DNA of 64,000 nt from Azolla caroliniana (GCA_043228905.1 JBHGNT010000017.1:1612001-1676000); one strand, 5' to 3'; shown: positions 48,906 through 60,286, counted from the first letter of the stretch. Notes: generated by a model not told the origin, from the letters alone. Numbers and translations are program-made.

Positions 48906-50848
48906 ATGCTGAACCTCCGATGCACTCTCCATCTCCTCTCAATCCTTATCGTGATCATCAATTCAGCAATGGCTGCAGAGGTTGTGGCCCCTGCTTCCTC
49001 TCCTACCTCCGATAATGACGACGACATGGCGGTAGTGCAAGCCCAAGCCCAAGCTCTCATAGCATTCAAGGATGCCATCACCCATGACCCCTTCTCTTGC
49101 CTCTCCTCCTGGGTTCAACCCTCTCATGGGTTCCATCCCGAGTGAGCTGGGACTGCTAATAAACCTCCAGGAACTCTCTCTATTTAGGGCCAATCTTGAG
49201 GGTCCAGTTCCCGTTGAACTTTGCAACTGTACCCAAATGGTGTGGTTCGATGTGGGATGGATGCAGGAATCTGGTTTCTTCAACTACCTTCCACCAGGAT
49301 ACCCCGTATCCCAGGGTCTTACAGGGAGCATACCTGAGTGTTTCGGTAGAATGGCAAACCTGCAAACGCTGGCATGGCAGCTCAGCCATATTGAGGGGGG
49401 GTTCCCTACGAAGGCATTGCAGAATTTAACGCAGCTCAACAGTTGGATCTGTTTTATTGCAGCATGGTCGACATCTTCCCCCCTGAGTTGAAATGGAATT
49501 TTCCACAGCTGACATATCTAAACCTCTCGCAAAACCTCTTAACAGGATCTATACCACCACAGATTGGCCAGCTTCCCAACCTGGAACGACTCAGCGTCGG
49601 TTCTAATGATCTGAATGGAACAATCCTAGAACAACTCCTCCAAATCCTGGCACAACACAGCACCGTCACCAGTGAAGCATTCCTCCATCTCTCAGCCGCC
49701 TAATAAACACAGAGAGCTTAACATTAAATAACAATAAGCTTTCTGGATACATTCCTCTCGAAATCGGGGCATTGACAAAGCTGCAGAAATTAGACCTCTC
49801 CACAAACAACCTGCAAGGGATCGTCCCTGTCCACGCTTTACATAATCTGTCTGGTCTTCAGACTTTACGCCTCTTTCAGAACAATTTGACTGGGAAGATA
49901 GAGAACTTGGATCTGTCCAAGTTGCCTAATCTCGACACTTTTAGTGTCTATGGAAATGCTTTAGAAGGGGGCCTACCTGCTGGCCTAACAGAGAGTAAGG
50001 CACTAATCATCTTTGATGTGCAGCGGAACAAATATTTAAACGGATCCATAGGCAATACTACTACTCTTGACATCACTGGCTACAACCAGCTAAGTGGCCA
50101 CATCCCGGGCTGGGTTTGGAAGCTTCCCAAACTACAGGCACTGGACCTCTCCAATAATCGTTTCCACGGCCGCTTCCCTGCGACTCTCACGCACCTCGTC
50201 TACTTCAAGCTCAATCAAACCTCACACAAGAACCAGACAACCCTCTACGTTGAGGTGCCTGTCACGCTGAAGAATACTGTCTACATTCTTGAGTATGTGC
50301 TGAGTGCACGGATCTACATTGATGTGTCCATGAACGATCTGGAAGGCGAAATTCCGGAGAGCTTCGGGGAGCTGCAGGGTTTGACAGGAGTCAACCTGTC
50401 CCACAACCGAATTGGCGGCACAATACCTGCAGGTACATTCGGGAGATTGAGGCAGTTGGAGGTGTTGGACCTGTCGTACAACCAGCTCAGCGGTGGCATC
50501 CCACAAGATCTCACGTCTCTGGACAACCTCAATACTTTAAACCTCGCCCACAACCAACTGGAAGGACTCATTCCCACACAGAACAACTTTGACACCAAGT
50601 TGGGGAAAATGAGCTACGAGAACAACCCGGGGCTGTATGGCTGCCCTCTTTCCTCCTGCAACACAAGTTACAATGTGATGAATACTAATGATGTGGTGGG
50701 CATCACAAGCACAAGCACAGGTGGGCAAATGCAGATCATGATTTGGTTCCGTGAGTTCGTATGTCCGTGGGCACTTCTGGTGGGCTATCCGGCAGGGCTT
50801 GCACTCGGTATATTCATCGGCCATCTCCTCTCCTCAAAATTGAAGTGA
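48906..50848 (+). pseudogene. LRR receptor-like protein gene, frameshifted
   Basis: This has the layout of a plant receptor-like protein: signal peptide (LHLLSILIVIINSAMAAE, about residues 7-24), LRR N-terminal cap (ALIAFKDAITHDPFSCLSSW), a series of extracellular LRRs of the LxxLxLxxNxLxGxIP type, a C-terminal cap (YENNPGLYGCPLSSC) and one membrane helix near the end (ALLVGYPAGLALGIFIGHLL), with no kinase. Such proteins sit in the plasma membrane and act in development or immunity. The frame changes at about 49,100-49,140 (with loss of the cap cysteine and first LRRs), near 49,435 and near 49,670, so no continuous protein is possible. From about 49,672 to 50,848 the frame is open. Introns are unlikely because RLP genes are usually intronless. 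Call: pseudogene, or sequence with errors. Confidence 0.85.
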
Positions 50849-51615
50849 ATACTCGCACGAACAACACAATCAATCCCCAACATGAGTTTTTTTTTCACCA
50901 AAAAACAACATGAGTTTCTAATACAAGATGTATGTATGTCCATATGTATTCATTTTTACTTTTTTACTCCCACGTCTTCCAAACAAACAAACACTTTGGA
51001 TCTAAACGGGCAATTGAGAACGCCAACGGCATGGGATAGATAGATTACTACCAACCACATCCATACATACGTTACCTCCCAAGTTCTATTAGTTTAAAAA
51101 CTTTATTTGATGAACATGAACATGAATGACAATGACCACATTAAATGTTACAATGTCCCTACAATCGGAGGCTTTGCCTCATGAAGCAGTTCTTTGAGGA
51201 CTTAGCATGGCAAATTTGATCAAGTCTACCTATTGCGCCCCTAGTAATTATGGGGTTCTCAAAACAACATGAAAACTTGGTTGGGACAAAGAGAATTGGG
51301 ACAAGAAGATGATTTATATTACATGAAAGAGATACAAGATTACAACAATCCTAGGTTGGGACAAACCAAAAAGATGATGAGGGACTAGAAGATTACAAAA
51401 GGAGAGAGTAGGACTCATAGATTGAGAATGACTCAAAATGAGGACAAGCTCCTCCATATATAGCCCAAGGGGTGGGTGGCTTTTGGACTACCCTAGCCAT
51501 TAGGCCAAGAGGTAGTTGTTGGGCTTCCCTAGCCGTTAGGTTAAGAGGTGGTTGTTGGGCTTCCTTTTGGCTAGTCATTGGGACTGCTCATTGTTTGGGA
51601 CATCTTAGGTCTATC
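50849..51615. other. Intergenic; short repeats near K insertion
   Basis: No gene. Around 51,470-51,570 a ~36-bp unit (TAGGCCAAGAGGTAGTTGTTG type) is repeated two to three times. GGGAC-rich words continue after K at 57,069, showing that 51,615 and 57,074 were once adjacent. Confidence 0.55.
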
Positions 51616-51900
51616 TGTTGGAAGAAAGGAGGGTCGTCTGTGCGGAAGATCAAGGAGCATTCGATTCTTTTATGAATACCTGCGTATGAGAGATTGTAGG
51701 TCGTTGCACAGAGAGAGAGAGAGAGAGACACAAAAGAGTCTTTATTTCTTAAAGCAAATAATACAACAACCAACCTCACAAAGAGGTTACAAGGTCACTA
51801 TATATAGTGACCGACTTAGGGCAACTACCCTTTATGCTAATTACATAAATGGCCAAAACGGGATAATGTGAATACGTCCATTATACACATGTATTCGACA
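51616..51900 (-). repeat. 3' LTR of copia K (285 bp)
   Basis: TGTTGGAAGAAAGG...TATTCGACA in plus coordinates. The polypurine tract (complement CTCCCCCG) follows at 51,901-51,908. An internal palindrome CACTATATATAGTG lies near 51,797-51,810 and supplies the TATA-like sequence. Confidence 0.95.
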
Positions 51901-52093
51901 CTCCCCCGTAATGGGCGTATACATGGGTTATCTAAGATTACAGGTATAGGCTTAGGTTCTCGGACATATCAGCTTTGTTCGAGTCGGCAGGGTCCGAAGG
52001 CAGAAGACCGAACTGGTTGGGTCGGAACAGTTGAAGCCGATCATTAAGCAACTGATGTCGGTTGTCGGGAACCATCCTGCTCTGTGTCCGGCT

Positions 52094-55000
52094 CTAACCG
52101 GACTGGTTTGTCGTTACGCCCATCTGATGCCGAAGAGACCGAAAGCGGTCTGCCGAAAGACATTTGGTCATTCCATCTGCGACATTGTCGGTTGTGGATA
52201 TTTTCTCTAGACCGATTTTCCCTGAAATGACGCAGTCCCGAACGAAGTGATATCGAACGTCGATATGTTTGGAGGCGTTGTGGTGAACCGGATTTTTCGA
52301 CAAGGCAACAGCACCTTGACTGTCGCTGTAGACAACTGGAGCCGAGTCATGGTCGACTTGTCGAAACGTGTGCGCCAGCCGACCGAGCCACACGGCTTCT
52401 TTTGCCGCGTCGGACGCAGCTACATATTCTGCTTCGGTCGTTGAGGTCGCTGTGCACTCCTGAAGTTTCGACTTCCACGAGATTGCTCCATTGCCGAATT
52501 TGAAGCAGTATCCGGTTGTTGATTTCCGACTGTCTATACAGCCGGTGAAGTCCGAGTCGGTGTAACCGACTACGCCTGAGGTTCGGTTCGGACCGAAAAG
52601 AATGCCATGGCCTTTTGTGCCAGCCAGATATCTGAACACATGCTTGACTGCGTTCCAATGCGATCGGCCAGGATTGTGCATAAATCTGCTGACGACTCCT
52701 ACGGCGTGAGAAATATCAGGCCGTGTCGCGACCATCAGGTACATAAGGGAGCCGACTGCCGGTGCATACGGTACCGACTTCATATCTTCCCCCTCCGGAC
52801 CGGATGTCGGGCAGTCTCGCTGAGAGAGCCGAAGATTCATGGGGAGCAGGGTTGAAGCAGATTTGGCTGATTGCATGTTGAAGCATTCCAAGACACGTCC
52901 GATATAGTCGGTCTGAGACAAAAAAAGATGTCGTTTATCGCGATGCCGACTAATCTTCATGCCGAGTATGTGTCGTGCCGGACCGAGGTCCTTCATGGCA
53001 AACTTCAACCGCAGTTGCCGAACGAGGTCGGCAAGTTCGCCCGCGTGGCGTCCAGAAATTAGCATGTCGTCCACGTAAATGATGAGGAAGATGGGTGATC
53101 CATCTTGAGCTGTGTTGGTGAAGAGACAATGGTCCTCATCGCTTTTGGAGAAGCCGATCGATTGGATGAAGTCGTCGAACTTCTTGTACCATTGTCGCGG
53201 TGCCTGTTTGAGGCCGTATAGACTCTTCCTGAGTCGGCAGACTAGATGTTCTTGGCCAGTTGCCACGAAGCCTTTTGGCTGCTCCATATAAATTTCCTCG
53301 TCAAGATCACCATGGAGGAATGCTGTTTTGACATCTAGCTGAATCAGCTCCAAGTTGTCGGCTGCCACTACGCCGAGTAGGAAACGAAGGGTTGTCATTT
53401 TCACCACTGGTGAAAAAATCTCGTCGAAGTCGACGCCATATTCTTGTCGGAAGCCCTTCGCAACTAATCTGGCCTTGTACTTTGGGGTGGTCGAATCAGA
53501 CGTCTCTTTTAGTCGATAGACCCACTTGCAAGGAAGAGCACGTCGGTTCCTAGGTAATTCGACCAGATCCCAAGTCTTGTTTGCCCGAATGGAGTGCATT
53601 TCCGACTCCATCGCCAGATGCCAGGTGGCGGAATCGACAGATGTCGATGCTTCTTCGTAAGACGTCGGTTCGCCGGTGTCGGTGAAGAAAATTCCAGGAG
53701 AATACCTCTCCGGAGGTTGCGACAGTCTCTCGGATCGTCGAGGTATGATTGGACTGGTCGCATCGGGTATCGAGGTCGGATGGTCCGAAACCGAATCATT
53801 CGGCTGTGCCGAGTCAGAGTTGTCCGAGTCGGTAGTGTAAGGTTCAGCTACCCGTGAAGCTGACCGTGTGTTGTGAGCGGGGCCTTCTTGAAGGGTCGGC
53901 ACATCGGAAAATGTTACCCTTCGGACTTCGATCGGTTTTTCGACTGATGGAGTCATAGCTGACTCGTTGAACACAACGTCCGAACTTCGAACGATTTGTC
54001 TGCGTTCGGGGTCCCAGAGTCGGTATCCCATTTCGCCGTCGGATCCATATCCAAGAAAAATGCATTTCCTGGACCGAGGTGCAAGTTTTCGGCGATCATC
54101 TTTCGGAATAAGGGCGTACGCCTCGCATCCGAAGATCCTCAGCTTGTCGTAATTCGGCTTACTGCCGATCCATAGTTCCTGAGGAATTTGAAGTCCTAGA
54201 GGTCTACTTGGCGACATATTGATTATGTGTACTGCCGTGAGTAGAGCCTCTGCCCAGAAGCCATCCGACAGTCCGGAGTGTTGGAGCATGGAAACTATCC
54301 GTTCTTGGATTGTCCGATTCATGCGTTCGGCAATCCCGTTTTGCTCCGGGCTATGTGGTGCCGTAAATTCACGTCGGATGCCGCGTTGTCGGCAGAATTT
54401 GACGAATTCTTCGGATTTAAACTCTCCCCCATTGTCTGTCCGAAGGCATTTCAGCTTTCGGTTGGTTTGATTTTCTACCATAGCGAGCCAGTCGGTGAAG
54501 ATCGAGAAGACACGATCTTTAGTGCGAATTGGATAAGCCCACACCTTTCGAGTCGAGTCGTCAATAAAAGTGACGAAGTAAGAGGCACCGCCTAGAGACT
54601 GATGCGGCATTGGGCCACAGACGTCCGAATGGACTAAATCGAGAGGTCTCGTTTCTCTTGGTGCGGATGTCGGGTGTGATGCGGCTGCTTGTTTGCCATA
54701 CTGGCAATGCTCGCAGAATTGATGGTCCGAGAAGGAGAGTTTGGGGATGTATCCGGCTCTGGATAGGTGCGTGATGCCGGCCTTGCTGAGGTGTCCTAAT
54801 CTTCGGTGCCATAGTGATGACACAGGAATATCCACCAAAAACAGGTTACCCTCTCTGAGTGTAACATGTAACGGATACAAGAAGTGTATCTTAGGTCCTC
54901 TAGCAAGCAGGAGGTTCCCCCTGTGGAGTGTCCACCCTCCCGAAGAAAAACCGGCACGAATGCCGTCTTCATCTAGTTGTCCGACTGAGATCAAGGGCCT

Positions 55001-56107
55001 TGAGAGCTCGGGTACATGTCGGACATTGTGGAGTACAAGTGTAGAGCCACCTGCAAGGTTGAGCTCTACTGTGCCGATTCCGATGATGTCACAGTGTTGT
55101 GAGTTGCCGACCCGAACTGAGTCGGAGTGACGGATCGTATATTGCCGAAATTGGGATCGATGAGGAGTCACGTGAAATGACGCGCCCGAATCTAAGAGCC
55201 ATGTGCTCGATTCTTCAGTCGTGAGTAGAACTTCTGATCCGACTGGATTTTCGATTGATAGTATATTCGGGTCGTCTGGTAGCACATCAGCCGAGAAGCT
55301 GACGTAATTGATCTCCTCATGCCGGCCACTCTTCTTGTTGTTCTTGTTCTTGAGTGCGCGGCAGTCGGCTTTGATGTGTCCGGGTTTCTTGCAATAGTTG
55401 CAGATTCGGTTGTCCCGTGACTGGCTCCGTCTTCGCTGATTGTTCGGCGGTCGTGAGGAATCTCTTCCTCGTATGTTCGATCGGTCTGTCGAACCTTGTA
55501 CTACATAGGCGTCGTCTGTTGAGTCTTTGGCGAAAGACTTTCTCCGAGCTGCTTCGGTCAGGATTGCGCTCGTGACTTCGGAGTATTTAACAGCCGTGGT
55601 TGACGCGTTGCACACGGTTGTGACGAAAGTTTCCCATGATGAGGGAAGGCTGCTCATGAGTATCATTGCTCTGAGTTCATCCTCGATTGCCGTCCCCTGT
55701 GACGAGATTTGGGAGCTTATGCTTTCGTACTCATTGAGGTGTGCTTGAACCGAGTCGGATTCTTTCATCCGCAAGTTGTAGAGGCGCCGGATCAGAAACA
55801 TCTTCGTTGCGGCGACCTTCTTTTCGTAAGTGTCCGACAGTGTTTTCCACAGTTCGAATGCTGTCGTACACGATTGCACCGTAAAGTACACCGATTCCGA
55901 TAGGTGCATCCGAATCGTGGCGCGGACGATTCTGTCCAGCTTCTGCCACTCAATTGGTTTGTATCCTTCTGGAGGTTCTTCATTTTCGATGGGATCGATT
56001 TGCCCCTTGACTATGAGATAGTCCTGCATTTGCTCCTTCCAGAAGTTAAAGTTCGATCCATCGAACTTTCGTAGACTCATTTCTGACGAGCCGGATGTTG
56101 ATGCCAT
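52094..56107 (-). CDS. gag-pol: Copia K gag-pol polyprotein, intact
   Basis: 1,337 residues from ATG 56,107. In order: UBN2-type gag (LRKFDGSNFNFWKEQMQDYL near the start, LSDTYEKKVAATKMFLIRRL about 90); zinc knuckle CNYCKKPGHIKADC (about 236-249); protease WLLDSGASFHV (about 304); integrase LWHRRLGHLS...CEHCQYGKQ (about 430-470) with D-D-E in VHSDVCGP, RTDNGGEF and EQNGIAERMN; RT with QLDVKTAFLHGDLDEEIYME and IYVDDMLISG (about 1,010); and RNase H with TDSDFTG and YSDSQGAVALSKNP. All catalytic motifs are present and no stop or frameshift is seen. It resembles B in domain order but is clearly a different family (LTR, leader, sequence). Acts as for copia B. Confidence 0.97.
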   Translation of the reverse strand: MASTSGSSEMSLRKFDGSNFNFWKEQMQDYLIVKGQIDPIENEEPPEGYKPIEWQKLDRIVRATIRMHLSESVYFTVQSCTTAFELWKTLSDTYEKKVAATKMFLIRRLYNLRMKESDSVQAHLNEYESISSQISSQGTAIEDELRAMILMSSLPSSWETFVTTVCNASTTAVKYSEVTSAILTEAARRKSFAKDSTDDAYVVQGSTDRSNIRGRDSSRPPNNQRRRSQSRDNRICNYCKKPGHIKADCRALKNKNNKKSGRHEEINYVSFSADVLPDDPNILSIENPVGSEVLLTTEESSTWLLDSGASFHVTPHRSQFRQYTIRHSDSVRVGNSQHCDIIGIGTVELNLAGGSTLVLHNVRHVPELSRPLISVGQLDEDGIRAGFSSGGWTLHRGNLLLARGPKIHFLYPLHVTLREGNLFLVDIPVSSLWHRRLGHLSKAGITHLSRAGYIPKLSFSDHQFCEHCQYGKQAAASHPTSAPRETRPLDLVHSDVCGPMPHQSLGGASYFVTFIDDSTRKVWAYPIRTKDRVFSIFTDWLAMVENQTNRKLKCLRTDNGGEFKSEEFVKFCRQRGIRREFTAPHSPEQNGIAERMNRTIQERIVSMLQHSGLSDGFWAEALLTAVHIINMSPSRPLGLQIPQELWIGSKPNYDKLRIFGCEAYALIPKDDRRKLAPRSRKCIFLGYGSDGEMGYRLWDPERRQIVRSSDVVFNESAMTPSVEKPIEVRRVTFSDVPTLQEGPAHNTRSASRVAEPYTTDSDNSDSAQPNDSVSDHPTSIPDATSPIIPRRSERLSQPPERYSPGIFFTDTGEPTSYEEASTSVDSATWHLAMESEMHSIRANKTWDLVELPRNRRALPCKWVYRLKETSDSTTPKYKARLVAKGFRQEYGVDFDEIFSPVVKMTTLRFLLGVVAADNLELIQLDVKTAFLHGDLDEEIYMEQPKGFVATGQEHLVCRLRKSLYGLKQAPRQWYKKFDDFIQSIGFSKSDEDHCLFTNTAQDGSPIFLIIYVDDMLISGRHAGELADLVRQLRLKFAMKDLGPARHILGMKISRHRDKRHLFLSQTDYIGRVLECFNMQSAKSASTLLPMNLRLSQRDCPTSGPEGEDMKSVPYAPAVGSLMYLMVATRPDISHAVGVVSRFMHNPGRSHWNAVKHVFRYLAGTKGHGILFGPNRTSGVVGYTDSDFTGCIDSRKSTTGYCFKFGNGAISWKSKLQECTATSTTEAEYVAASDAAKEAVWLGRLAHTFRQVDHDSAPVVYSDSQGAVALSKNPVHHNASKHIDVRYHFVRDCVISGKIGLEKISTTDNVADGMTKCLSADRFRSLRHQMGVTTNQSG

Positions 56108-56769
56108 CAAGTTCGGTTTTGGTTGACGAAGCTCGGTTCGGAGTTGACTACGAACCTTGTTGGAGTGCAGCCGGTTGGCTCACCCGATATCGTTCTAGTC
56201 GGATTTGAACCCGAGTCGGTTCGGCTTCGGAACTTGCTCGAATTGACTCCGGTAACTTGAGGGACAGAACCGACTGGTCTTCCCGAGTGTTGCCGAGTCG
56301 GAGTGAGCCCGGTTCGCTTCGGATATATGTGCCGAATACCGATTATTGAAACCGATTATCTGGACCGATTCTGCTTCGGGTGGCTGCAGCGACGAGAGAG
56401 ACAGATCCAGCTGATCCTCTCGAATGTCGATCAGCCGGATGAAGCACGAGTTGGGGTTGTTGTCTTGAGACCGATCTGCACCGAGTGGTTACAGCGAGCA
56501 GCGTTTGGTGACCTCTTCGGATGCCGTTTAACCGAATGGAGCACGATCGTGTCAATGATGCACAAGGGGATTTCACCTCGAGCGGTTACGATCACAAGGA
56601 ACAGAGTACAACCTGAAGGCTTACTCCAAGCAAGAGGATCTAACGCGATGAGGTGCAAACCTCGTTTTTGTTCTTCTTCTCTCTTTCTTCGAATGACGCG
56701 AATACTGTGCAGGCGGTGATGAAGTGAAGAACCGAATGCTGTGCAGGCGGTGACGACGGCCGAACCTCT
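56108..56769 (-). other. Long leader of copia K
   Basis: Non-coding 5' leader between primer site and gag. It is related to 43,918-44,445. It contains several copies of GTGCAGGCGGTGA-like words (56,707-56,755) and no long conserved frame; it may carry packaging signals (inference). Confidence 0.6.
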
Positions 56770-56781
56770 GCTCTGATACCA
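56770..56781 (-). promoter_or_regulatory. Primer binding site (tRNA-iMet) of copia K
   Basis: The minus strand reads TGGTATCAGAGC, two bases from the 5' LTR. Confidence 0.95.
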
Positions 56782-56783
56782 GA

Positions 56784-57068
56784 TGTTGGAAGAAAGGAGG
56801 GTCGTCTGTGCGGAAGATCAAGGAGCATTCGATTCTTTTATGAATACCTGCGTATGAGAGATTGTAGGTCGTTGCACACAGAGAGAGAGAGAGACACACA
56901 AAAGAGTCTTTATTTCTTAAAGCAAATAATACAACAACCAACCTCACAAAGAGGTTACAAGGTCACTATATATAGTGACCGACTTAGGGCAACTACCCTT
57001 TATGCTAATTACATAAATGGCCAAAACGGGATAATGTGAATACGTCCATTATACACATGTATTCGACA
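56784..57068 (-). repeat. 5' LTR of copia K (285 bp)
   Basis: Same length as the 3' LTR and differing at two positions in the GA tract. The CTATC target duplication follows. Confidence 0.95.
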
Positions 57069-57073
57069 CTATC

Positions 57074-57764
57074 CAACTCTTGTTTGGGACTACTTTGGTC
57101 TGTCCCAACCTAAACCTTGCTTGGGTCTTTCCCAACTATGTTTGGGACTGATTGCTAGCTGGGACTAATTAGGTGCACCATACTAACCTCTTTTTTGTTG
57201 CCCTACCCCATAGTGCCAACTCTTTACAATCATGAAACCCACATTATCCAACATAAGTGATCGAAGTCTAGTTGTCTCGATTTTACAAGGAAACACAGTT
57301 TGCATTAAATCAATATTCCTAATCTTGTACTACACTTTATATCAAGCATTCAAAACATAATAAAAAATATTATAAACTCTTCAAAAAAATCTAAATCTAA
57401 TGATTCATGCGTATATATCATATCTAGGTTTCTTAAGTCGATTTGTAAAATTCATCAAAGGAGTGTTTTAACAATAAAGGGGGAAACAAGGCCATGCTTA
57501 TAATCATAGAATGAACCATACATAGCATACGTGCATTCGCGTGCGCGAATGATTCAATCATACGTGTATGGTAAATCATCTCCAAGTTGGATTGGATTGA
57601 CACGTTTGATTGGATTGAATATGGCCTATATTATATATTGATTCAATCTCAATCCCAACAAGTGGACTATGTCATTATAAACTATCATCAAAGATTCAAA
57701 AACTCATAAAGCTTATATTCGAGAATACGAAGAAAATATGACACTAACAAAAAATTCTACTAAT
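57074..57764. other. AT-rich intergenic DNA, nothing recognised
   Basis: No gene, RNA or clear repeat could be supported between the K insertion and the hypothetical frame at 57,765. Confidence 0.5.
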
Positions 57765-58040
57765 TCAATTGACGTAGTAATTTGTTTGAGGACTCTCACT
57801 AGAATGTGCCTCATTACTATCAACAACATAACTGTCTTCAATGTCCTCATCTTGCATACTATTGAGGATATCATTTGAATTTTCAGTATGTAAAATTTCT
57901 CGCTCTTTTTGCAAGTTCAATAACCTTTTAACATCTTCCTCTTTATCAACCATTTCCATTGTAATTTCCAATGGGGTGTAACCTCTTTCTTTGATGCTCT
58001 TGAGAAGCCGTAAATTAGTGTGCAAGTATGTATAGATCAC
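57765..58040 (-). CDS. Hypothetical ORF or exon (91 codons)
   Basis: A minus-strand open frame rich in Glu, Asp, Lys, Asn and Ser, starting MIYTYLHTNLRLLKSIKERGY and containing PLEITMEMVDKEEDVKRLLNLQKERE, which looks like real protein helix rather than a repeat shadow. The DNA is AT-rich and outside any recognised transposon. I do not recognise a family. It could be a terminal exon of a split gene or chance. A (GAT)n run lies just upstream (58,056-58,073). Confidence 0.3.
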   Translation of the reverse strand: MIYTYLHTNLRLLKSIKERGYTPLEITMEMVDKEEDVKRLLNLQKEREILHTENSNDILNSMQDEDIEDSYVVDSNEAHSSESPQTNYYVN

Positions 58041-58074
58041 ATGAGTCTGTCGCCATGATGATGATGATGATGAT

Positions 58075-58540
58075 TAATCAAGCATCTTTCTCGTTCTTCT
58101 GATGATCCGATTAATCAAAATCCCAAGTGAACAAAAAAGAGACAAAACACAAAAAAAGTGTTTCTTTTCTCCCCTATGCAGGAATGATCCTCTCTCTCTC
58201 TCTGCCTTTTTCTTGCTAATTCTCTTTTTTTTTTGTTATAATAATACAGACATAGCCCACCCCCCCACCCATTTTCTCTCTCTTCTTCCAATTGAGCTTT
58301 GCCCACACCCCACCGAAAGTCCCCCATTGGATTGGTGCAGCACAAAAACCAATGAGAGTGTGGAGTGTCTCCTACATCCTCATCAGAGAAATGCCCCTTT
58401 AAGATCTCATATCGCATTAGAATTGGGAAGCCATTCATTCCTTTGTGGATCCATTCATTACTAATTAATTCGGGTTACAGAGTTCATTCACCTCCCACCC
58501 AAAAAAGTATGCAAACTGTGATTTTGTGTGTGTGTGTGTG

Positions 58541-58576
<36 letters not shown>

Positions 58577-59316
58577 GCGACAACGTATCTTTAAAAAAAG
58601 AATACAAAAAAAGGGGAAAAAAAGGACCACGCATTTTTCCCCTTTCAAACGTGTTCGTTTCCAAACGTATTCAAACGTTTGGATGCCTCCACGAACACGA
58701 ATACTACGTTCTATGCTTATAATGCATCATATAGTGATTATGACCAAATAAAGAGATAACATATCTTAGTGACCATAATTTAGATGAGGACAATGATGAC
58801 TCCTTATGGCCCTTAACTTCACTTGATTGTATTCCCACTTCCATGTGGATCCATCCTTACACGATCCACATGCCACCTCGCTTTGTTTATTAGAGTGTAA
58901 GGGAAAGTGAAAAGTCTTGATGTTGATGTTACAAAGACTTGGCATTGGGATAGAAAGGAAGTCTTCGATCAAAGTTCAACCAAATGACAAGGCATGACAT
59001 GGTAACTATGGAAGATGCTATTTTTGAATCGCGTAGACAAATATGATGGCCTTTCAAACAATGCGAACAAAGTTTAATGTACCACATGGATATTGATTAT
59101 AGTTGGCAACCAAATTTGACATTGCAAATTCTATATTCCCCAATTCAAAACATGGTTGTCAAGGAACCACACAAAGATTGGACATTCGGTAGTGAAGTTT
59201 TTAAATTTTGTGGTGCACATTCATGATGTATATTATAACTTTGTTGAAGTCTAAAAATAAAGCTTGGTTAGAGAAGAAGGTATTGGATACATGGCACATC
59301 ATGCGCTATGTTCAAT
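58075..59316. other. Intergenic with microsatellites
   Basis: Holds a T-rich tract (about 58,222-58,235), a GT then GA microsatellite (58,525-58,573) and A-rich sequence (58,591-58,625). No gene could be supported. Confidence 0.5.
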
Positions 59317-59670
59317 GGTGGTGTCAACCTTTAGATCAAGGAAGGAATTCTAATCTTCCTTTTCCTCCAAAGGCGTTTCTTTGGTGTGCGATGGTTGATG
59401 GGCTACCATTGGTGGTGTCAACCTTTAGATCGAGGAAGGAATTCTACTATTCCTTTTCCTCCAAAGGCGTTTCTTTGGTGTGCGATGGTTGATGGGCTAC
59501 CATTGGTGATGGAACATGAGAAATAGGTTGATGGGCTACCATTGGTGGTGTCAACCTTTAGATCGAGGAAGGAATTCTAATCTTCCTTTTCCTCCAAATG
59601 CGTTTCTTTGGTGTGTGATGGTTGATGGACTACCATTGGTGATGGAACATGACAAATAGGTTATTGTTTG
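59317..59670. repeat. Three-copy tandem repeat (about 94-133 bp units)
   Basis: Units start GGTGGTGTCAACCTTTAGATC at 59,317, 59,411 and 59,544 and contain TCCTTTTCCTCCAAA(G/T)GCG followed by TTTCTTTGGTGTG and GATGGTTGATGG. The second unit has about 39 extra bp (GATGGAACATGA...), also present after the third. On the plus strand the unit can read FPPKAFLWCAMVDGLPL, which faintly recalls the zinc-binding end of plant LINE RTs; too short to assign. Confidence 0.8.
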
Positions 59671-59773
59671 ATGGATTTCATGGGGTGCCGCAACCAATTC
59701 GTAGATATTGTCGTTTAACCCGGTTTTCTATTGTCATGGGGAATATTTGGATTGCATAGTGTAAAGAATCAGA

Positions 59774-60151
59774 TGTGATTCTTGTGAAGCGGAAGAGATG
59801 TGAGTTATGTGTGTGTATGAGAGAGAGTGAGAGTGAGTGAGAGAGACAAGGAGTAAGACACAGAGAATACGCAAGGTAAAAGTATATTAACAAAGGAGAA
59901 AGACTTAACTCAATACAAGGTGGGAGGAGGGTGCTTTATATAGTCACCCTCTCTCTTCATTAACTTCAAGACTCATGGGCATGGGGAATGTGAAAGCTCA
60001 TAAGTTATGTGTCATAGAATATGATTCTATGACTCATACTAAATGCTAGAATACAAAGAGGTGACATAATGGTGACTCTTGACCGTTGGAGTGTCTATTC
60101 ACTCTTAAGGTGAGTTCACACACTAGACCAAGTTGAGCTTGATTCTCAACA
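59774..60151 (-). repeat. 3' LTR of a copia element L (outer end approximate)
   Basis: The inner end is clear: the minus strand begins TGTTGAGAATCAAGCTCAAC after a polypurine tract (complement CGCCCCCTC at 60,152-60,160), as in J. It contains a TATATA-bearing GTGCTTTATATAGTCACCC stretch (about 59,931-59,949) and a GA-rich tract. The outer end is a guess. The interior of L is cut off at about 60,286. Confidence 0.55.
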
Positions 60152-60286
60152 CGCCCCCTCAAGCTCAAGTCGGGTCGGTTTCAGACGGTATCTGAAATCC
60201 GCTTCGACTCGCGTTCCGGAGTCCGCGTTGTCGTGCCCTTCGGCTCCGGATCGTTGCGTGAGTCGGGTGGGAACCGCCGAGGTTTT
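60152..60286 (-). other. Remnant interior of copia L
   Basis: About 135 bp of GC-rich sequence following the polypurine tract of L. No frame is recognisable. It ends where AT-rich LTR-like DNA of element H begins. Confidence 0.4.

Larger units (their letters stand above)
51616..57068 (-). mobile_element. Complete Ty1/copia retrotransposon K
   Basis: A 5,453-bp element with 285-bp LTRs (51,616-51,900 and 56,784-57,068) that differ at two sites, both at the edges of the GA tract, and a perfect 5-bp target duplication CTATC (51,611-51,615; 57,069-57,073). It has an intact gag-pol ORF, an initiator-Met primer site and a polypurine tract. Recent insertion and likely competent. The leader between primer site and gag is unusually long (about 660 bp). 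Confidence 0.97.
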
